Made by a program: the position numbers and the translations under genes
Part shown: positions 1-9,132 of the stretch, piece after piece
Numbering within the stretch: position 1 is the stretch's first letter
Layout: the number at the start of each line of letters is the position of its first letter
From: Oscillatoria salina IIICB1
GTDB lineage: Bacteria; Cyanobacteriota; Cyanobacteriia; Cyanobacteriales; SIO1D9
Direction of reading: 5' to 3'
Length of the DNA: 64,000 nucleotides
Assembly: GCF_020144665.1 (NCBI RefSeq)
Contig: NZ_JAAHBQ010000011.1
Span: forward strand, 1-64,000
Notes under the pieces: model-generated
What the model was told of the DNA's origin: nothing
The model's input: the letters and a program-made list of their open reading frames with translations, nothing else
The model's database searches: none

Positions 1-86
1 TTTGTGAAACAATTTTACTGGCGAATAAATCAAAACACTCAGCGATCGCTATTTAACTAAACGCAGAATTTAAGGAAATTAAATCG

Positions 87-1229
87 ATGTCGGAGCAAAA
101 TCTCTCTATTTCTCGTTTCTCTGCACTCCAAAATGTGTTTTCGCAGCAACGCTACTGGTGGCTTTCCTTTTTATTTTGGCTGTTTTTGGTTCTCCCCGGA
201 CAAGCGGTAGAGTTGCGTATTGCGATTAAAGATACTCCCAGTCAGTTGAAAATCGGTAGTTCCACCACAGCAGTAGTTAAAGACAGCGCCGGTCGAAAAG
301 TGGGCGAAATCGCTGCTATGAGTGCGTTTATGGCTCAACCAGAAGGTAGTGGAGTAGCATTAGGAAACTGGCGTTCCGGTCAATTGTGGGTAGAACCAAG
401 CGGCGATGGTTATATTTGGATTGGCGATCGCTGGTATCGCGGTGCAGTTCATCTCGTGCGTAATGGGAATAAATTATTAGCGATCGATCGCGTCGATTTA
501 GAAGAATATCTCTATAGTGTAGTTGGTGCAGAAGCAATTCCTTCTTGGCATCTGGAAGCTTTGAAAGCGCAAGCAGTTGCAGCCCGCACCTATGCTCTTT
601 ATAAACGTGCTGAATCTAAGAGTAACTTATATGACCTCGATACAACTACCGCTACCCAAGTATATAAAGGTTTAGAAAGCGAATATAGCAGCACTCATCA
701 AGCCGTCAACGCTACCGCAGGCGAAATTTTGACTTACAACGGTAAAATCATCCTCGCTGTCTTTCATTCGTCTTCTGGGGGTCATACAGAGAATGTTGAA
801 GATATTTGGTCAAATCCCTTACCTTATCTGCGGGGTGTGGTAGATTATGACCAACAAGCACCCGTCTACCAATGGACAAAAAGCTTTTCTGCAAGTGAAT
901 TAGGTCAAAAATTAGGCGGAGTAGGAACAGTGAAAGCGATAACAGCCGAACGAACAACGCCCAGAGGGAGAGTAGTTACGATGAAAGTAATCGGCGATCG
1001 CGCTACAAAAATCCTGAGTGGTTCCGAGATTCGCCAAGCCCTCGGCTTACGCAGTACCCTCTTTACAGTATCCTCAAATGGTAGCAATTTCCAAATTTCC
1101 GGTCGCGGTTTCGGTCATGGTGTCGGACTCAGCCAATGGGGAGCAAAAAACCTCGCCCAGCAAGGACTTGGCTATCAGCAAATCTTAAGCCACTACTATC
1201 AAAATACCATCCTCGCCAAATTAAATTAG
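87..1229 (+). CDS. SpoIID/LytB-domain protein
   Basis: A 380-residue protein. One hydrophobic segment at about residues 24-42 (WWLSFLFWLFLVLPG) acts as signal or anchor, so the rest should lie outside the cytoplasmic membrane. The C-terminal half matches the SpoIID/LytB family: a VGAEAIPSWHLEALKAQAVA block near residue 146 and the terminal GHGVGLSQWGA motif near residue 345. In Bacillus SpoIID this fold is a lytic transglycosylase acting on peptidoglycan. Cyanobacteria do not sporulate, so a cell-wall remodelling role is inferred. The start is ATG with AAGGA about ten bases upstream. It stands alone, followed by a repeat-filled spacer before ffh. Confidence 0.88.
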   Translation: MSEQNLSISRFSALQNVFSQQRYWWLSFLFWLFLVLPGQAVELRIAIKDTPSQLKIGSSTTAVVKDSAGRKVGEIAAMSAFMAQPEGSGVALGNWRSGQLWVEPSGDGYIWIGDRWYRGAVHLVRNGNKLLAIDRVDLEEYLYSVVGAEAIPSWHLEALKAQAVAARTYALYKRAESKSNLYDLDTTTATQVYKGLESEYSSTHQAVNATAGEILTYNGKIILAVFHSSSGGHTENVEDIWSNPLPYLRGVVDYDQQAPVYQWTKSFSASELGQKLGGVGTVKAITAERTTPRGRVVTMKVIGDRATKILSGSEIRQALGLRSTLFTVSSNGSNFQISGRGFGHGVGLSQWGAKNLAQQGLGYQQILSHYYQNTILAKLN

Positions 1230-1235
1230 GGATTG

Positions 1236-1465
1236 GGGTTTTCAGTGAACAGTGAACAGTTTTCAGTTAACAGTTAGCAGTTAGCAGTTAGCAGTTAGCA
1301 GTTAGCAGTTATCAGTTATATATCAGTTAGCAGTTACCAGTTACCAATTCCTCCTTGTCTCCCAGTTTCCACCACTAACTGTTCACTGTTCACTGTTCAC
1401 TATTCACTGAAGTCCCCCTTGTCTTCCCCCTCTCCCAATCCCCAGTCCCTAGTCCCCAATCCCTA
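1236..1465. repeat. STRR-like heptamer repeat cluster
   Basis: Tandem heptamers such as CAGTTAG and CAGTTAT are followed by the opposite-strand forms (CACTGTT) and then CCCCAAT/CCCCAGT-type units, so the tract can fold back on itself. Similar tracts recur at about 19.33, 20.49, 28.84, 60.70 and 62.44 kb. The type resembles the short tandemly repeated repetitive sequences described in cyanobacteria. Confidence 0.85.
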
Positions 1466-1529
1466 AAAAGCGCTATCCTGAAAGGAGTTTGATTAAGAAA
1501 AGAAATAATATCTACTTACGAATTGCTTT

Positions 1530-2987
1530 ATGTTTGATGCCTTATCTGAACGCTTAGAAGATGCCTGGAAAAAATTACGCGGTCAGGATAAAATCTCTCA
1601 ATCGAATATTCAAGACGCTTTAAAAGAGGTTCGTCGCGCACTTCTGTCCGCAGATGTTAACCTCCAAGTTGTTAAAGATTTTATTAGTGATGTTGAAGCA
1701 AAAGCTCAAGGTGCAGAGGTAATCTCTGGAGTTAGTCCTGCTCAACAATTTATCAAAATTGTCTACGATGAGTTAGTTGAGGTGATGGGGGAAAGTAATG
1801 TTCCCCTGGCGAAAGCGGATAAACCGCCGACTGTAGTTTTGATGGCTGGTTTGCAGGGTACTGGTAAAACTACCGCTACAGCAAAGCTTTCCCTGCATTT
1901 GCGGAAGCAAAATCGTAGTTGTTTAATGGTCGCAACAGACGTATATCGACCAGCAGCTATTGACCAATTAGTCACTCTGGGACAACAAATTGACGTTCCT
2001 GTGTTTGAATTAGGAACCGATGTTAATCCGGTCGAAATTGCTCGTCAAGGTGTCGCCAAGGCTCAGGAAATGGGCGTAGACACGGTAATTATCGATACTG
2101 CCGGACGCTTACAAATCGACCAAGAGATGATGGGCGAACTCGCCCAAATTAAGGAAACTGTCCAACCTGACGAAACTTTGTTAGTCGTGGACGCAATGAC
2201 AGGTCAAGAAGCAGCTAATCTAACTTTGACCTTCCACGACCAAATAGGCATTACTGGGGCAATTTTAACCAAGTTAGACGGCGATACTCGCGGTGGTGCA
2301 GCTTTGTCGGTGCGCGGTGTTTCTGGGAAACCGATTAAGTTTGTCGGTGTTGGGGAAAAAGTTGAGGCGCTACAACCGTTTTATCCCGATCGCATGGCAT
2401 CGCGTATCCTCAATATGGGTGATGTCCTGACTTTGGTGGAAAAAGCCCAAGAGGAAATCGATTTGGCTGATGTTGAGGAAATGCAGTCAAAAATCGTCGA
2501 AGCGCGCTTTGACTTTAATGATTTCCTCAAGCAAATGCGTCTGCTGAAAAATATGGGTTCCTTGGGCGGTATCCTCAAGTTAATTCCGGGAATGGGTAAG
2601 CTGAGTAGTGGCGACTTGGAAAAAGGCGAAGTTCAGCTTAAGCGCACCGAAGCGATGATTAACTCGATGACGAAGGAAGAACGAGGAAATCCAGAATTAC
2701 TGGCTAAATCTCCTTCTCGCCGTCGTCGGATTGCTAAAGGTTCCGGATTCAAGGAAAATGATGTTACTAAGCTGGTGAGCGACTTTACCCGAATGCGATC
2801 GATGATGCAGCAAATGGGTCAAGGTGGAATGCCTGCAATGCCGGGAATGGGTGGAATGAACCCAATGGCGGGAATGAACCCAATGGGCGGTATGGGAAAT
2901 GCTCGACCTGGATTTCGCGGTTATTCCGGTGGTTCTAAGAAGAAAAAGACCAAAAAGAAGAAAAAGAAAGGTTTTGGGAACTTGTAG
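1530..2987 (+). CDS. ffh: Signal recognition particle protein Ffh (SRP54)
   Basis: A 485-residue GTPase that binds signal sequences emerging from ribosomes and, with 4.5S RNA and FtsY, delivers them to the membrane (and, in cyanobacteria, probably thylakoid) translocon. Visible parts are the N domain (residues 1-95), the G domain with P-loop GLQGTGKT at 107-114 and a DTAGR motif near 190, and a methionine-rich M domain. The tail is unusual: many MGGMNPMAGM-type repeats and then a lysine-rich end. The SRP RNA gene was not found in the window. rpsP follows after 184 bases, a common neighbour of ffh in bacteria. Confidence 0.97.
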   Translation: MFDALSERLEDAWKKLRGQDKISQSNIQDALKEVRRALLSADVNLQVVKDFISDVEAKAQGAEVISGVSPAQQFIKIVYDELVEVMGESNVPLAKADKPPTVVLMAGLQGTGKTTATAKLSLHLRKQNRSCLMVATDVYRPAAIDQLVTLGQQIDVPVFELGTDVNPVEIARQGVAKAQEMGVDTVIIDTAGRLQIDQEMMGELAQIKETVQPDETLLVVDAMTGQEAANLTLTFHDQIGITGAILTKLDGDTRGGAALSVRGVSGKPIKFVGVGEKVEALQPFYPDRMASRILNMGDVLTLVEKAQEEIDLADVEEMQSKIVEARFDFNDFLKQMRLLKNMGSLGGILKLIPGMGKLSSGDLEKGEVQLKRTEAMINSMTKEERGNPELLAKSPSRRRRIAKGSGFKENDVTKLVSDFTRMRSMMQQMGQGGMPAMPGMGGMNPMAGMNPMGGMGNARPGFRGYSGGSKKKKTKKKKKKGFGNL

Positions 2988-3171
2988 AAGTTTTTCCTGA
3001 TTGGCGATCGAACCCTTAGCGATTTGCTAATTGACTTTTGCTATGGTAGTTTAATAGGTTTGTAGTCATTATCAATTTCCGATCGCCTAGACAAGGGTCG
3101 ATCGAGAAAGAATTCCCTCAGCAATAGCTCCTGGGAATGTCAAAATCAAGCAAGTTAGAAGTGAAATAAAT

Positions 3172-3423
3172 ATGGTCAAACTGCGTTTAAAGAGATTTGG
3201 AAAGAAAAGAGAAGTCAGCTATCGAATTGTCGCGATCGATAGCCGCGCTCGTCGAGATGGTAGTCCTTTAGAAGAATTAGGCTTCTATAATCCGCGTACC
3301 GACGAAACTAGATTAAACGTACCAGCGATCGTCAAGCGCCTGCAAGACGGAGCGCAACCTACGGATACTGTACGCCAAATATTGCAAAAAGCCCAAGTAT
3401 TTGAACAAGTCAATGCTTCCTGA
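3172..3423 (+). CDS. rpsP: 30S ribosomal protein S16
   Basis: An 83-residue basic protein with the S16 signature at the N terminus ([20 protein letters not shown]) and a GFYNPRTDE block near residue 38. It is a primary 16S rRNA-binding protein needed for 30S assembly. The length is normal for cyanobacteria. Its last codons overlap the start of the following KH-domain gene, so the two are likely translationally coupled. It lies downstream of ffh in the same direction. Confidence 0.97.
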   Translation: MVKLRLKRFGKKREVSYRIVAIDSRARRDGSPLEELGFYNPRTDETRLNVPAIVKRLQDGAQPTDTVRQILQKAQVFEQVNAS

Positions 3424-3865
3424 GCAACAATCTTCGTCTACCGAAACTAATGAGAAGAGTCCTGACTACACTAAGTTAGTTCGCTTTTTGCTGTCACCGC
3501 TTTTAGATGCACCAGAAACCTTGAGTATAGATTTGGAAGAGTCAAATAATAACCGCCGAGTCTGGATTCGGGTAGCATTTGACGATGCAGAGAAAGGACG
3601 AGTAGTTGGTCGCGGTGGACGTAACTTGCAAGCAATTTCGACAGTTTTGAATGCGGCAGCCCAAACCGCAGGTCAATCTGTTTACTTAGAAATTTATGGC
3701 GATGGGCGCGGTAGTGGCAGCAACCAAAGCGGCGATACACCACAAGTGCGTCGGCAAAACCATCGCGCGAGTAATGATTCTGGGGCAAAAGGAGGGGGTA
3801 AAAAACGCTCCTCTCGTTCTCGTCCATCGCCGCCGAAACCTTCTCCGCGATCGCGTTCTGAATAA
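3413..3865 (+). CDS. KH-domain RNA-binding protein (KhpA/YlqC-like)
   Basis: About 150 residues. The N-terminal half matches the small single-KH family often encoded beside rpsP; the RNA-binding GxxG loop is GRGGRN within [12 protein letters not shown]. The C-terminal third is a low-complexity basic Ser/Pro/Arg/Lys tail, absent from short KhpA proteins, that could add nonspecific RNA affinity. I prefer the ATG at 3413, which overlaps the rpsP end by 11 bases; an in-frame TTG at 3401 is also possible. Role in RNA chaperoning or ribosome maturation is inferred from family and context. Confidence 0.88.
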   Translation: MLPEQQSSSTETNEKSPDYTKLVRFLLSPLLDAPETLSIDLEESNNNRRVWIRVAFDDAEKGRVVGRGGRNLQAISTVLNAAAQTAGQSVYLEIYGDGRGSGSNQSGDTPQVRRQNHRASNDSGAKGGGKKRSSRSRPSPPKPSPRSRSE

Positions 3866-3876
3866 GTAATCGTTGG

Positions 3877-3911
3877 TCATTAGTCATGCTTTTGTGGCTA
3901 GTGACTAATGA
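3877..3911. repeat. 10-bp perfect inverted repeat between KH gene and phoH
   Basis: TCATTAGTCA at 3877-3886 is mirrored by TGACTAATGA at 3902-3911, with a 15-base loop. No T-run follows, so it is more likely a fold in the transcript or a short cyanobacterial palindromic repeat than a terminator. It covers the upstream candidate ATG of phoH (3908), which argues for the downstream start. Confidence 0.7.
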
Positions 3912-3958
3912 GTTACGTCTTTAATCCTAAATTCACCATCATTAAAATATTTAATCGG

Positions 3959-4936
3959 ATGACCGAGGCATCCCAAATTATTCAGCTACCAAGTAACGAA
4001 AGTGCGATCGCTTTAGCCGGAGATCGAGAGGAAAACCTGCAAATTCTCTCTCGGCATACGGGAACGAAACTGGTGCTGCGAGGTTACGATCTGCATATCT
4101 ACGGTCAAGGGAAAGCGGTAGAAAGGTGTGCGGCGGTAATTGGTTTACTCGAACCTTATTGGCGCGAGGCTCAAAATATTTCTCAACCTGAGATTACCAC
4201 AGCTTTTCAGGCTCTTGATACTGGGCAAACCGAAGCTTATCGCCATCTCCAGCAAAATGAGCTAGCCCGCACTCGTCGAGGTGAGGTGATTCGGGCGAAA
4301 ACTCGTAACCAGCGCCAGTACGTGCAAGCGATTCTAACTCATGATGTTACCTTTTGTACCGGACCCGCAGGTACGGGGAAAACCTTTTTAGCCGCAGTTT
4401 TAGCTGTGCAAGCGTTGCTTAATGATGAATGCGATCGCCTCATTCTCACTCGCCCCGCCGTCGAAGCTGGAGAAAAACTTGGCTTTCTCCCCGGCGATTT
4501 ACAACAAAAAGTAAATCCTTTTTTACGTCCTTTGTATGATGCTTTATTTGAGTTTATTGACCCCGAAAAAATCCCCGACCTCATGGAAAGAGGTAAAATC
4601 GAAATCGCGCCTTTAGCCTATATGCGCGGACGTACTCTTAACAATGCTTTCGTAATTGTTGATGAAGCCCAAAATACCACTCCAGCGCAAATAAAAATGG
4701 TCTTGACTCGCTTAGGTTTTCGTTCTCGCATGGTAGTTACAGGCGATATTACCCAAACCGATTTACCTAGTTATCAAGCATCAGGATTAGTCGTCGCCAC
4801 TAATATCCTCAAATCAGTTGAGGGACTTGCTTTTTGCGAACTAACTTCCGCCGATGTCGTGCGTCATCCTTTGGTACAAAAAATTGTTGCTGCTTACGAA
4901 CTACACGAACAAAAAAATCAAAGTTCGAGTAAGTAA
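3959..4936 (+). CDS. phoH: PhoH-like ATPase
   Basis: A 325-residue P-loop ATPase of the PhoH family. Walker A is GPAGTGKTF near residue 135, with a VDEAQNTTP Walker B block and the family motif GDITQTDLP further on. In many bacteria the family is linked to RNA metabolism and ribosome maturation, which fits the KH protein and S16 upstream. The open frame extends to an ATG at 3908, but that codon lies inside an inverted repeat and the added 17 residues look unlike the family. The MTEASQ start at 3959 is preferred. No clear Shine-Dalgarno is seen for either. Confidence 0.9.
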   Translation: MTEASQIIQLPSNESAIALAGDREENLQILSRHTGTKLVLRGYDLHIYGQGKAVERCAAVIGLLEPYWREAQNISQPEITTAFQALDTGQTEAYRHLQQNELARTRRGEVIRAKTRNQRQYVQAILTHDVTFCTGPAGTGKTFLAAVLAVQALLNDECDRLILTRPAVEAGEKLGFLPGDLQQKVNPFLRPLYDALFEFIDPEKIPDLMERGKIEIAPLAYMRGRTLNNAFVIVDEAQNTTPAQIKMVLTRLGFRSRMVVTGDITQTDLPSYQASGLVVATNILKSVEGLAFCELTSADVVRHPLVQKIVAAYELHEQKNQSSSK

Positions 4937-5370
4937 TTCATAGTTTTAATAATTTGTCAAGTCTCTCAAGAATCAATAAAAAACCGTGGGACGCAAATAC
5001 CACGGCTGACGAACAGAAGGAACCATTACTTAGCTATTATCATAAAGCTCTTTTCTCGCTGCTAGGTTGCGGTTACAGTTTTTGTAACCAAGTGAATCAA
5101 GTTGTATTGACGAACTGACAAACAAGTTGAAACTTAGACTGATACTGTGTTTGCTGGTCTTAAATGAGTAAAAAATTAATACTTAGTCATTGAATAAAAG
5201 CGAATGATACTCTACTAATTTTTTCTTTTTCGTTCTTCTTCAGCTATTTTTATTAGCTTTGGAAGGGTATGCTTTTTATCTCAACTGCAAAGATTATTTT
5301 GCCCTAATTTTAGCTCAAGCTATTGGTAGAGACGCAGCCAAACTTCATCTCTACCAAATAATAATTAGCT
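4937..5370. other. Intergenic region between convergent phoH and CHAT genes
   Basis: No gene seen. It holds three hairpins: CCGTGG/CCACGG at 4984-5005, GGTTACA/TGTAACC at 5071-5089 and TTGGTAGAGA/TCTCTACCAA at 5323-5357. None has a clear following T-run, but together they may end transcription from both sides. The first hairpin loop and the bases around 5062-5076 resemble pieces of a c-di-GMP-I riboswitch, discussed as a finding. Confidence 0.6.
5323..5357. repeat. GTAGAGA-type palindromic repeat
   Basis: A 10-bp perfect inverted repeat (TTGGTAGAGA and TCTCTACCAA) with a 15-base loop, lying 13 bases past the stop codon of the CHAT gene. It shares the GTAGAGACG core with the longer palindrome at 56848-56895. 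Confidence 0.7.
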
Positions 5371-8199
5371 TTATTCAGCTTCACCAATTAACGTTGGAGC
5401 AGCCCAATTTTCCGGATCGGGAAACTGTTCCATTGTTGCTAACATTGCTTGTCGGAGAGCCACAGCTTTATCGCCAGTGCTATCAAGTTGTTGATAAAAC
5501 TCATTCATTAAAAAGGCTGTAGCATCGTCAGGAATTTTCCACAAAGTAACAATAATACTCGGCGTTCCTGCGGCAATAAACGAACGAGATAAACCAATTA
5601 CTCCATCACTTTTTATGTCTCCTTGACCAGTATCGCAAGCACTTAAAACAACTAATTCAGCATTCAAATTTAAGTCCAAAATTTCGCTAGAAGTTAAGAA
5701 GCCACGATCTTCGGAAGAAGGTGCAAGTGCTAAAGCCCCCGGTACTCCTAACCCGACCACATCTTCTAGCAAACCATGCGTAGCAATATGAACAATTCGC
5801 GAAGCTTCAATTGACTGTAAAACCTTGTTTTTTGTGGCTTCAACTCCTAAGATAGGGTCGGTATTCAGAAATTCAGCTATTTGTTGTGCTTCCGCTTCTG
5901 CACCTTTTAAAGGCATCAAAGTTTCGCCTGTTTCGGGATTTTTAGGCATTTCTGGATTGCCTAAAATTAGGTCGTTTATCGCCCCGGGATCGCGAGGAAA
6001 ACCAACAATTAATGAGTGTTGAGGATTAGTTTGTTTGTTTCTTTCTCGTTGTTGACGAGTTAAGTCGAGAACTTGAATTGCCGGAGCAGTTAGCAAGGTA
6101 TGCTTCTGAACTAAATATTGTTCATTTTCATCTAAAAGGGCGACAAAGGGAACTAAGAATAATTCTTTTTGGGGAATGAAAACAATTCTTTTATTTTCGT
6201 CTTGGGGAAGCAAATCGGCGATCGGATCGATCAAGATTTGATGTAGTTTTTGGAGTTCTTCCCCTGGATAGAAAGGAGGGATAAATAAGCCATCGCGAGT
6301 GTTTTTAACTAACTGAGCTAAAGTTTGATTTTCTAGGAGAGAGGAAACTTCTACATTCCGAAAAGCGACTTCTCCTGTTGGTTGAATTACCCAAGTATAA
6401 ATGTTATCGTTGACTAGGGAGTATTGAACTAAAGTTGCGTTTTGTTCTTGAGCAATTTGTTTGATTTTTTGAATGTTTGGCGGGTTAATATCGGGCGGAT
6501 TTTCGGCAAAGTTAGCAGCGAGTAATTCAATAAAAGCTCTGGCTCGTCCTCGTTCGGCGATTTCTAAAGCTGCTTCAATTTTATTTTGCGCGATCAGTGT
6601 TTCTTGGAGGTAGCTATAAGTTTGATTTTGTCTTTCTGCAAGAGAAACTTTATTTTCATCAGTTAAACCGGGACGAAGAGATTCCCAAGCTTCAACTGCG
6701 GCAAAAAGTTGTGTTTCTGCTTGAGAATATTGTTGAGATTTGAGATAAGCAACACCGATATTATTTAAAGTTGCACCAATTCCGGCGCGATCGCCAACTT
6801 CTTGACGAATAGCTAAAGCTTGTTGAAAAATAGAAATAGCTTCAGATTGCTGACCTGTTTTGGAGAGAACTTCGCCAATATGGTTGAGAATTTGGGCTTC
6901 CGTCGCGCGATCGCCGATTTCTCTGGCAATAGTTAAGGCTTGTTGCAAAACTGCGAGGGCTTTTTCCGTTTGTCCTAGTTCAGCATAAGTGACACCGAGG
7001 GTATTTAAACTTATCGCTTCACCATAGCGCTTGGTATTAGTTCCATAAGCTTCAGGAATCAAGCGAAATGTTGCTAAAGCTTCTTCAGCAGATTTTAAAG
7101 CCTTTTCGTGCTGTCCGAGTCGATTATGAACCAAAGCAAGGTTATTCAACAAAGTCGCTTGTTCTTTCGGTAACTCCCAAAAACCGCCTGCGGCTTCATC
7201 TAAACGTAGTTGAAAATTCTCATCTTGTTCCCGAACGATCGCTAAAGCTTCTTCTAGTGCAGCTAAAGCTTTTGGATACCTTCCCAAACGTTCGTAAGCA
7301 GCAGCTAATCCTGTGAGCGTAACACTAACTCCTGGTAAATCCCCTAACTCGCGACGTAGCGCTAAAGCTTGTTTGTAAGTTTCTAAAGCTTGAGGATAAT
7401 TACTCAGGTTAACATAAGTATCGCCAATGCGGTTGAGAGTATCACCTTCCTTGAGGCGATCGCTTTCTCGCTGATAAACTTCGAGAACTTGATTATAACT
7501 GTTAAGTGCGGTTTGGAAATTTCCCTCTTGAAACTGTTTTTCCGCTTGCACGTAAAGGTCTTGTCCCGCATTATCAAAAATACACTTATTTGCAGGTTGT
7601 AGGGGACAAACTTTCGACTGAATCGGATTTTGTAAGAGAGTTAAATTTCGGAGTTTTGTCAGAGTTCCCAGCGAATCGATCTCAGTAATTTGATTGCCTG
7701 TTAAGCTTAAATAAGTGAGATCGGTGAGCTTAGCCAAGGGCGTGACATCGTTAATTTGATTAAAACCCAGGACAAGATAAGTCAGGTTAGTCAGATTTGC
7801 CAGAGGAGTAACATCTGTTACCTGAGTCCCAACTAAAGTTAGATTAGTTAAATGAGTTAAACTCCCAAAAGGACTTAAATCGGTAATCGGAGGCTGAGTT
7901 AAACTTAAACTTGGATTAGCCGAAAGTAATTCTTGTGCAGCATCGCAATCAGTCGTCCCCACATATTGTAAAAGAACATCGACAGTTTGTTTGGCACTCT
8001 CAGAAAGGCGAGATCGATTTTGACACCATTCCGCAAAGGTACGATAATTTTCCGCCGCTTGGACAGACTGTTTTAGCGCACTCGATTGTCCTAAACCGAG
8101 GACTAAGAAAGTAGCGATGGCTGCGCCGACCTGGCGATACGCTAGAGTGAAGCGACGCTTAGAAAACAAGACACTCTTAATTTTATTAACTTGTGACAT
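5371..8199 (-). CDS. Exported LRR-TPR-CHAT domain protein
   Basis: A 942-residue protein with four parts. Residues 1-49 form a likely signal peptide (hydrophobic AAIATFLVLGLG, then VQA-AE). Residues about 100-200 are internalin-like leucine-rich repeats (DVTPLANLTNLTYL type). About 215-530 are TPR repeats, and about 620-940 are a CHAT peptidase-like domain. The caspase-type dyad is intact: His808 in HIATHG and Cys855 in SACDTG. CHAT proteins are clan CD proteases; some are activated by partner proteins to cut specific targets. Substrate here is unknown. It is the last gene of a six-gene minus-strand run. The signal peptide implies action in the periplasm or lumen, unlike cytoplasmic TPR-CHAT effectors. 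Confidence 0.9.
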   Translation of the reverse strand: MSQVNKIKSVLFSKRRFTLAYRQVGAAIATFLVLGLGQSSALKQSVQAAENYRTFAEWCQNRSRLSESAKQTVDVLLQYVGTTDCDAAQELLSANPSLSLTQPPITDLSPFGSLTHLTNLTLVGTQVTDVTPLANLTNLTYLVLGFNQINDVTPLAKLTDLTYLSLTGNQITEIDSLGTLTKLRNLTLLQNPIQSKVCPLQPANKCIFDNAGQDLYVQAEKQFQEGNFQTALNSYNQVLEVYQRESDRLKEGDTLNRIGDTYVNLSNYPQALETYKQALALRRELGDLPGVSVTLTGLAAAYERLGRYPKALAALEEALAIVREQDENFQLRLDEAAGGFWELPKEQATLLNNLALVHNRLGQHEKALKSAEEALATFRLIPEAYGTNTKRYGEAISLNTLGVTYAELGQTEKALAVLQQALTIAREIGDRATEAQILNHIGEVLSKTGQQSEAISIFQQALAIRQEVGDRAGIGATLNNIGVAYLKSQQYSQAETQLFAAVEAWESLRPGLTDENKVSLAERQNQTYSYLQETLIAQNKIEAALEIAERGRARAFIELLAANFAENPPDINPPNIQKIKQIAQEQNATLVQYSLVNDNIYTWVIQPTGEVAFRNVEVSSLLENQTLAQLVKNTRDGLFIPPFYPGEELQKLHQILIDPIADLLPQDENKRIVFIPQKELFLVPFVALLDENEQYLVQKHTLLTAPAIQVLDLTRQQRERNKQTNPQHSLIVGFPRDPGAINDLILGNPEMPKNPETGETLMPLKGAEAEAQQIAEFLNTDPILGVEATKNKVLQSIEASRIVHIATHGLLEDVVGLGVPGALALAPSSEDRGFLTSSEILDLNLNAELVVLSACDTGQGDIKSDGVIGLSRSFIAAGTPSIIVTLWKIPDDATAFLMNEFYQQLDSTGDKAVALRQAMLATMEQFPDPENWAAPTLIGEAE

Positions 8200-8363
8200 C
8201 AGTTGGCTCTCTCAAAATTAACAGAGAATAGTTCTGAAGAAAATATTGAGCGAGGCTAAATTACCTCTACATTCTCTTTTTTAACTTCTACAAGCGGCAA
8301 CGTCTAATTTCGAGCAAAAGAACTTCACCGAAATCGCTATCTCCAACTGAGTCAAGAAAATAA

Positions 8364-9029
8364 TTATTCCAATAACGGAACTTGAGTAAATTCTTCCAAG
8401 CCAACCGAATCTAAAAGTATTGGCGCTGTCTGTTCGGCATAAGCGGCATCCAAAGCATCATACCAGACACCTAAATCGGCAAAATCAGCCGCCGTTTTTC
8501 CGTCTGGATTAATATTCGGGAGGCGGTGAACCCAACCACTCACAGAAACATCTTTCGTTGCATCAGCAGGATCGCAAACTAAAGTCAAAGTCCATTCATA
8601 AACTTTTGGTTCACCATTAAGCTGTCTAGTTTCCAGAGAGACAGTTTCGGGAATTGGCAGACGCAAAATACCAGCTTGAGAATTTGGCTCTAATTCTGTG
8701 AAATAAACTTCCTTGCCACTATCATACAAAGCAAACTCTAAATAAGAAGCATTAGTTTCGGGGACATAAACAAAAAAGGTAGGATGAGCAGAAGCGGTTA
8801 CAGGCATACCAAAGTTTGTCCCAGGAATTAAAGGAGTGAGTTCAGTTTCCGCCGGAAAACACTCGCCAAAATCTCCACGGGGAGGTAAAAACACTCTCCG
8901 GGGAGGTACGGGAATACCCGACGGTTTAAAAGCTTGAGCCAGAGTGAAAGATGGCTTACCAACCAATACAGTAATTTCCAAGCCCAAAATACAAGTCAAA
9001 GATATTAACTGAGTGCGTGAGTATGGCAT
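8364..9029 (-). CDS. DUF928 protein, copy 1
   Basis: A 221-residue protein with an N-terminal signal-like segment and a DUF928 core. Conserved blocks shared with the two neighbours are the PLIPGTNFGMPVTASAHP stretch, FFVYVP, AGILRLPIPETVSLE and WYDALDAAY. DUF928 is a cyanobacterial family of unknown function, often near CHAT or TPR genes. The start is supported by GGAGT about six bases upstream. It is 164 bases before the CHAT gene, 103 after copy 2. Export is inferred from the N terminus; no catalytic residues are evident. Confidence 0.85.
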   Translation of the reverse strand: MPYSRTQLISLTCILGLEITVLVGKPSFTLAQAFKPSGIPVPPRRVFLPPRGDFGECFPAETELTPLIPGTNFGMPVTASAHPTFFVYVPETNASYLEFALYDSGKEVYFTELEPNSQAGILRLPIPETVSLETRQLNGEPKVYEWTLTLVCDPADATKDVSVSGWVHRLPNINPDGKTAADFADLGVWYDALDAAYAEQTAPILLDSVGLEEFTQVPLLE

Positions 9030-9132
9030 TTTTTACTCCTTAAATTAGGTAAAAAGAATAAATGTAAAGATTCAGATAGATAATTTCCAGAGACGCTGGC
9101 GCTACCACACCAATCGCCACTTTCAACTAGAG

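Noticed and set aside
1240-1345. Tandem CAGTTAG units as a possible CRISPR array
   Set aside because: Units are only about seven bases with no unique spacers, and no cas genes are present. They match heptamer STRR-type repeats.
3471-3887. Minus-strand 138-codon frame opposite the KH gene
   Set aside because: The plus-strand KH protein has a clear domain and operon position; the antisense frame has none.
5371-8199. A CRISPR-linked (gRAMP/Craspase-like) role for the CHAT protein
   Set aside because: There is no gRAMP, cas gene or CRISPR array in the window, and the signal peptide places the protein outside the cytoplasm.
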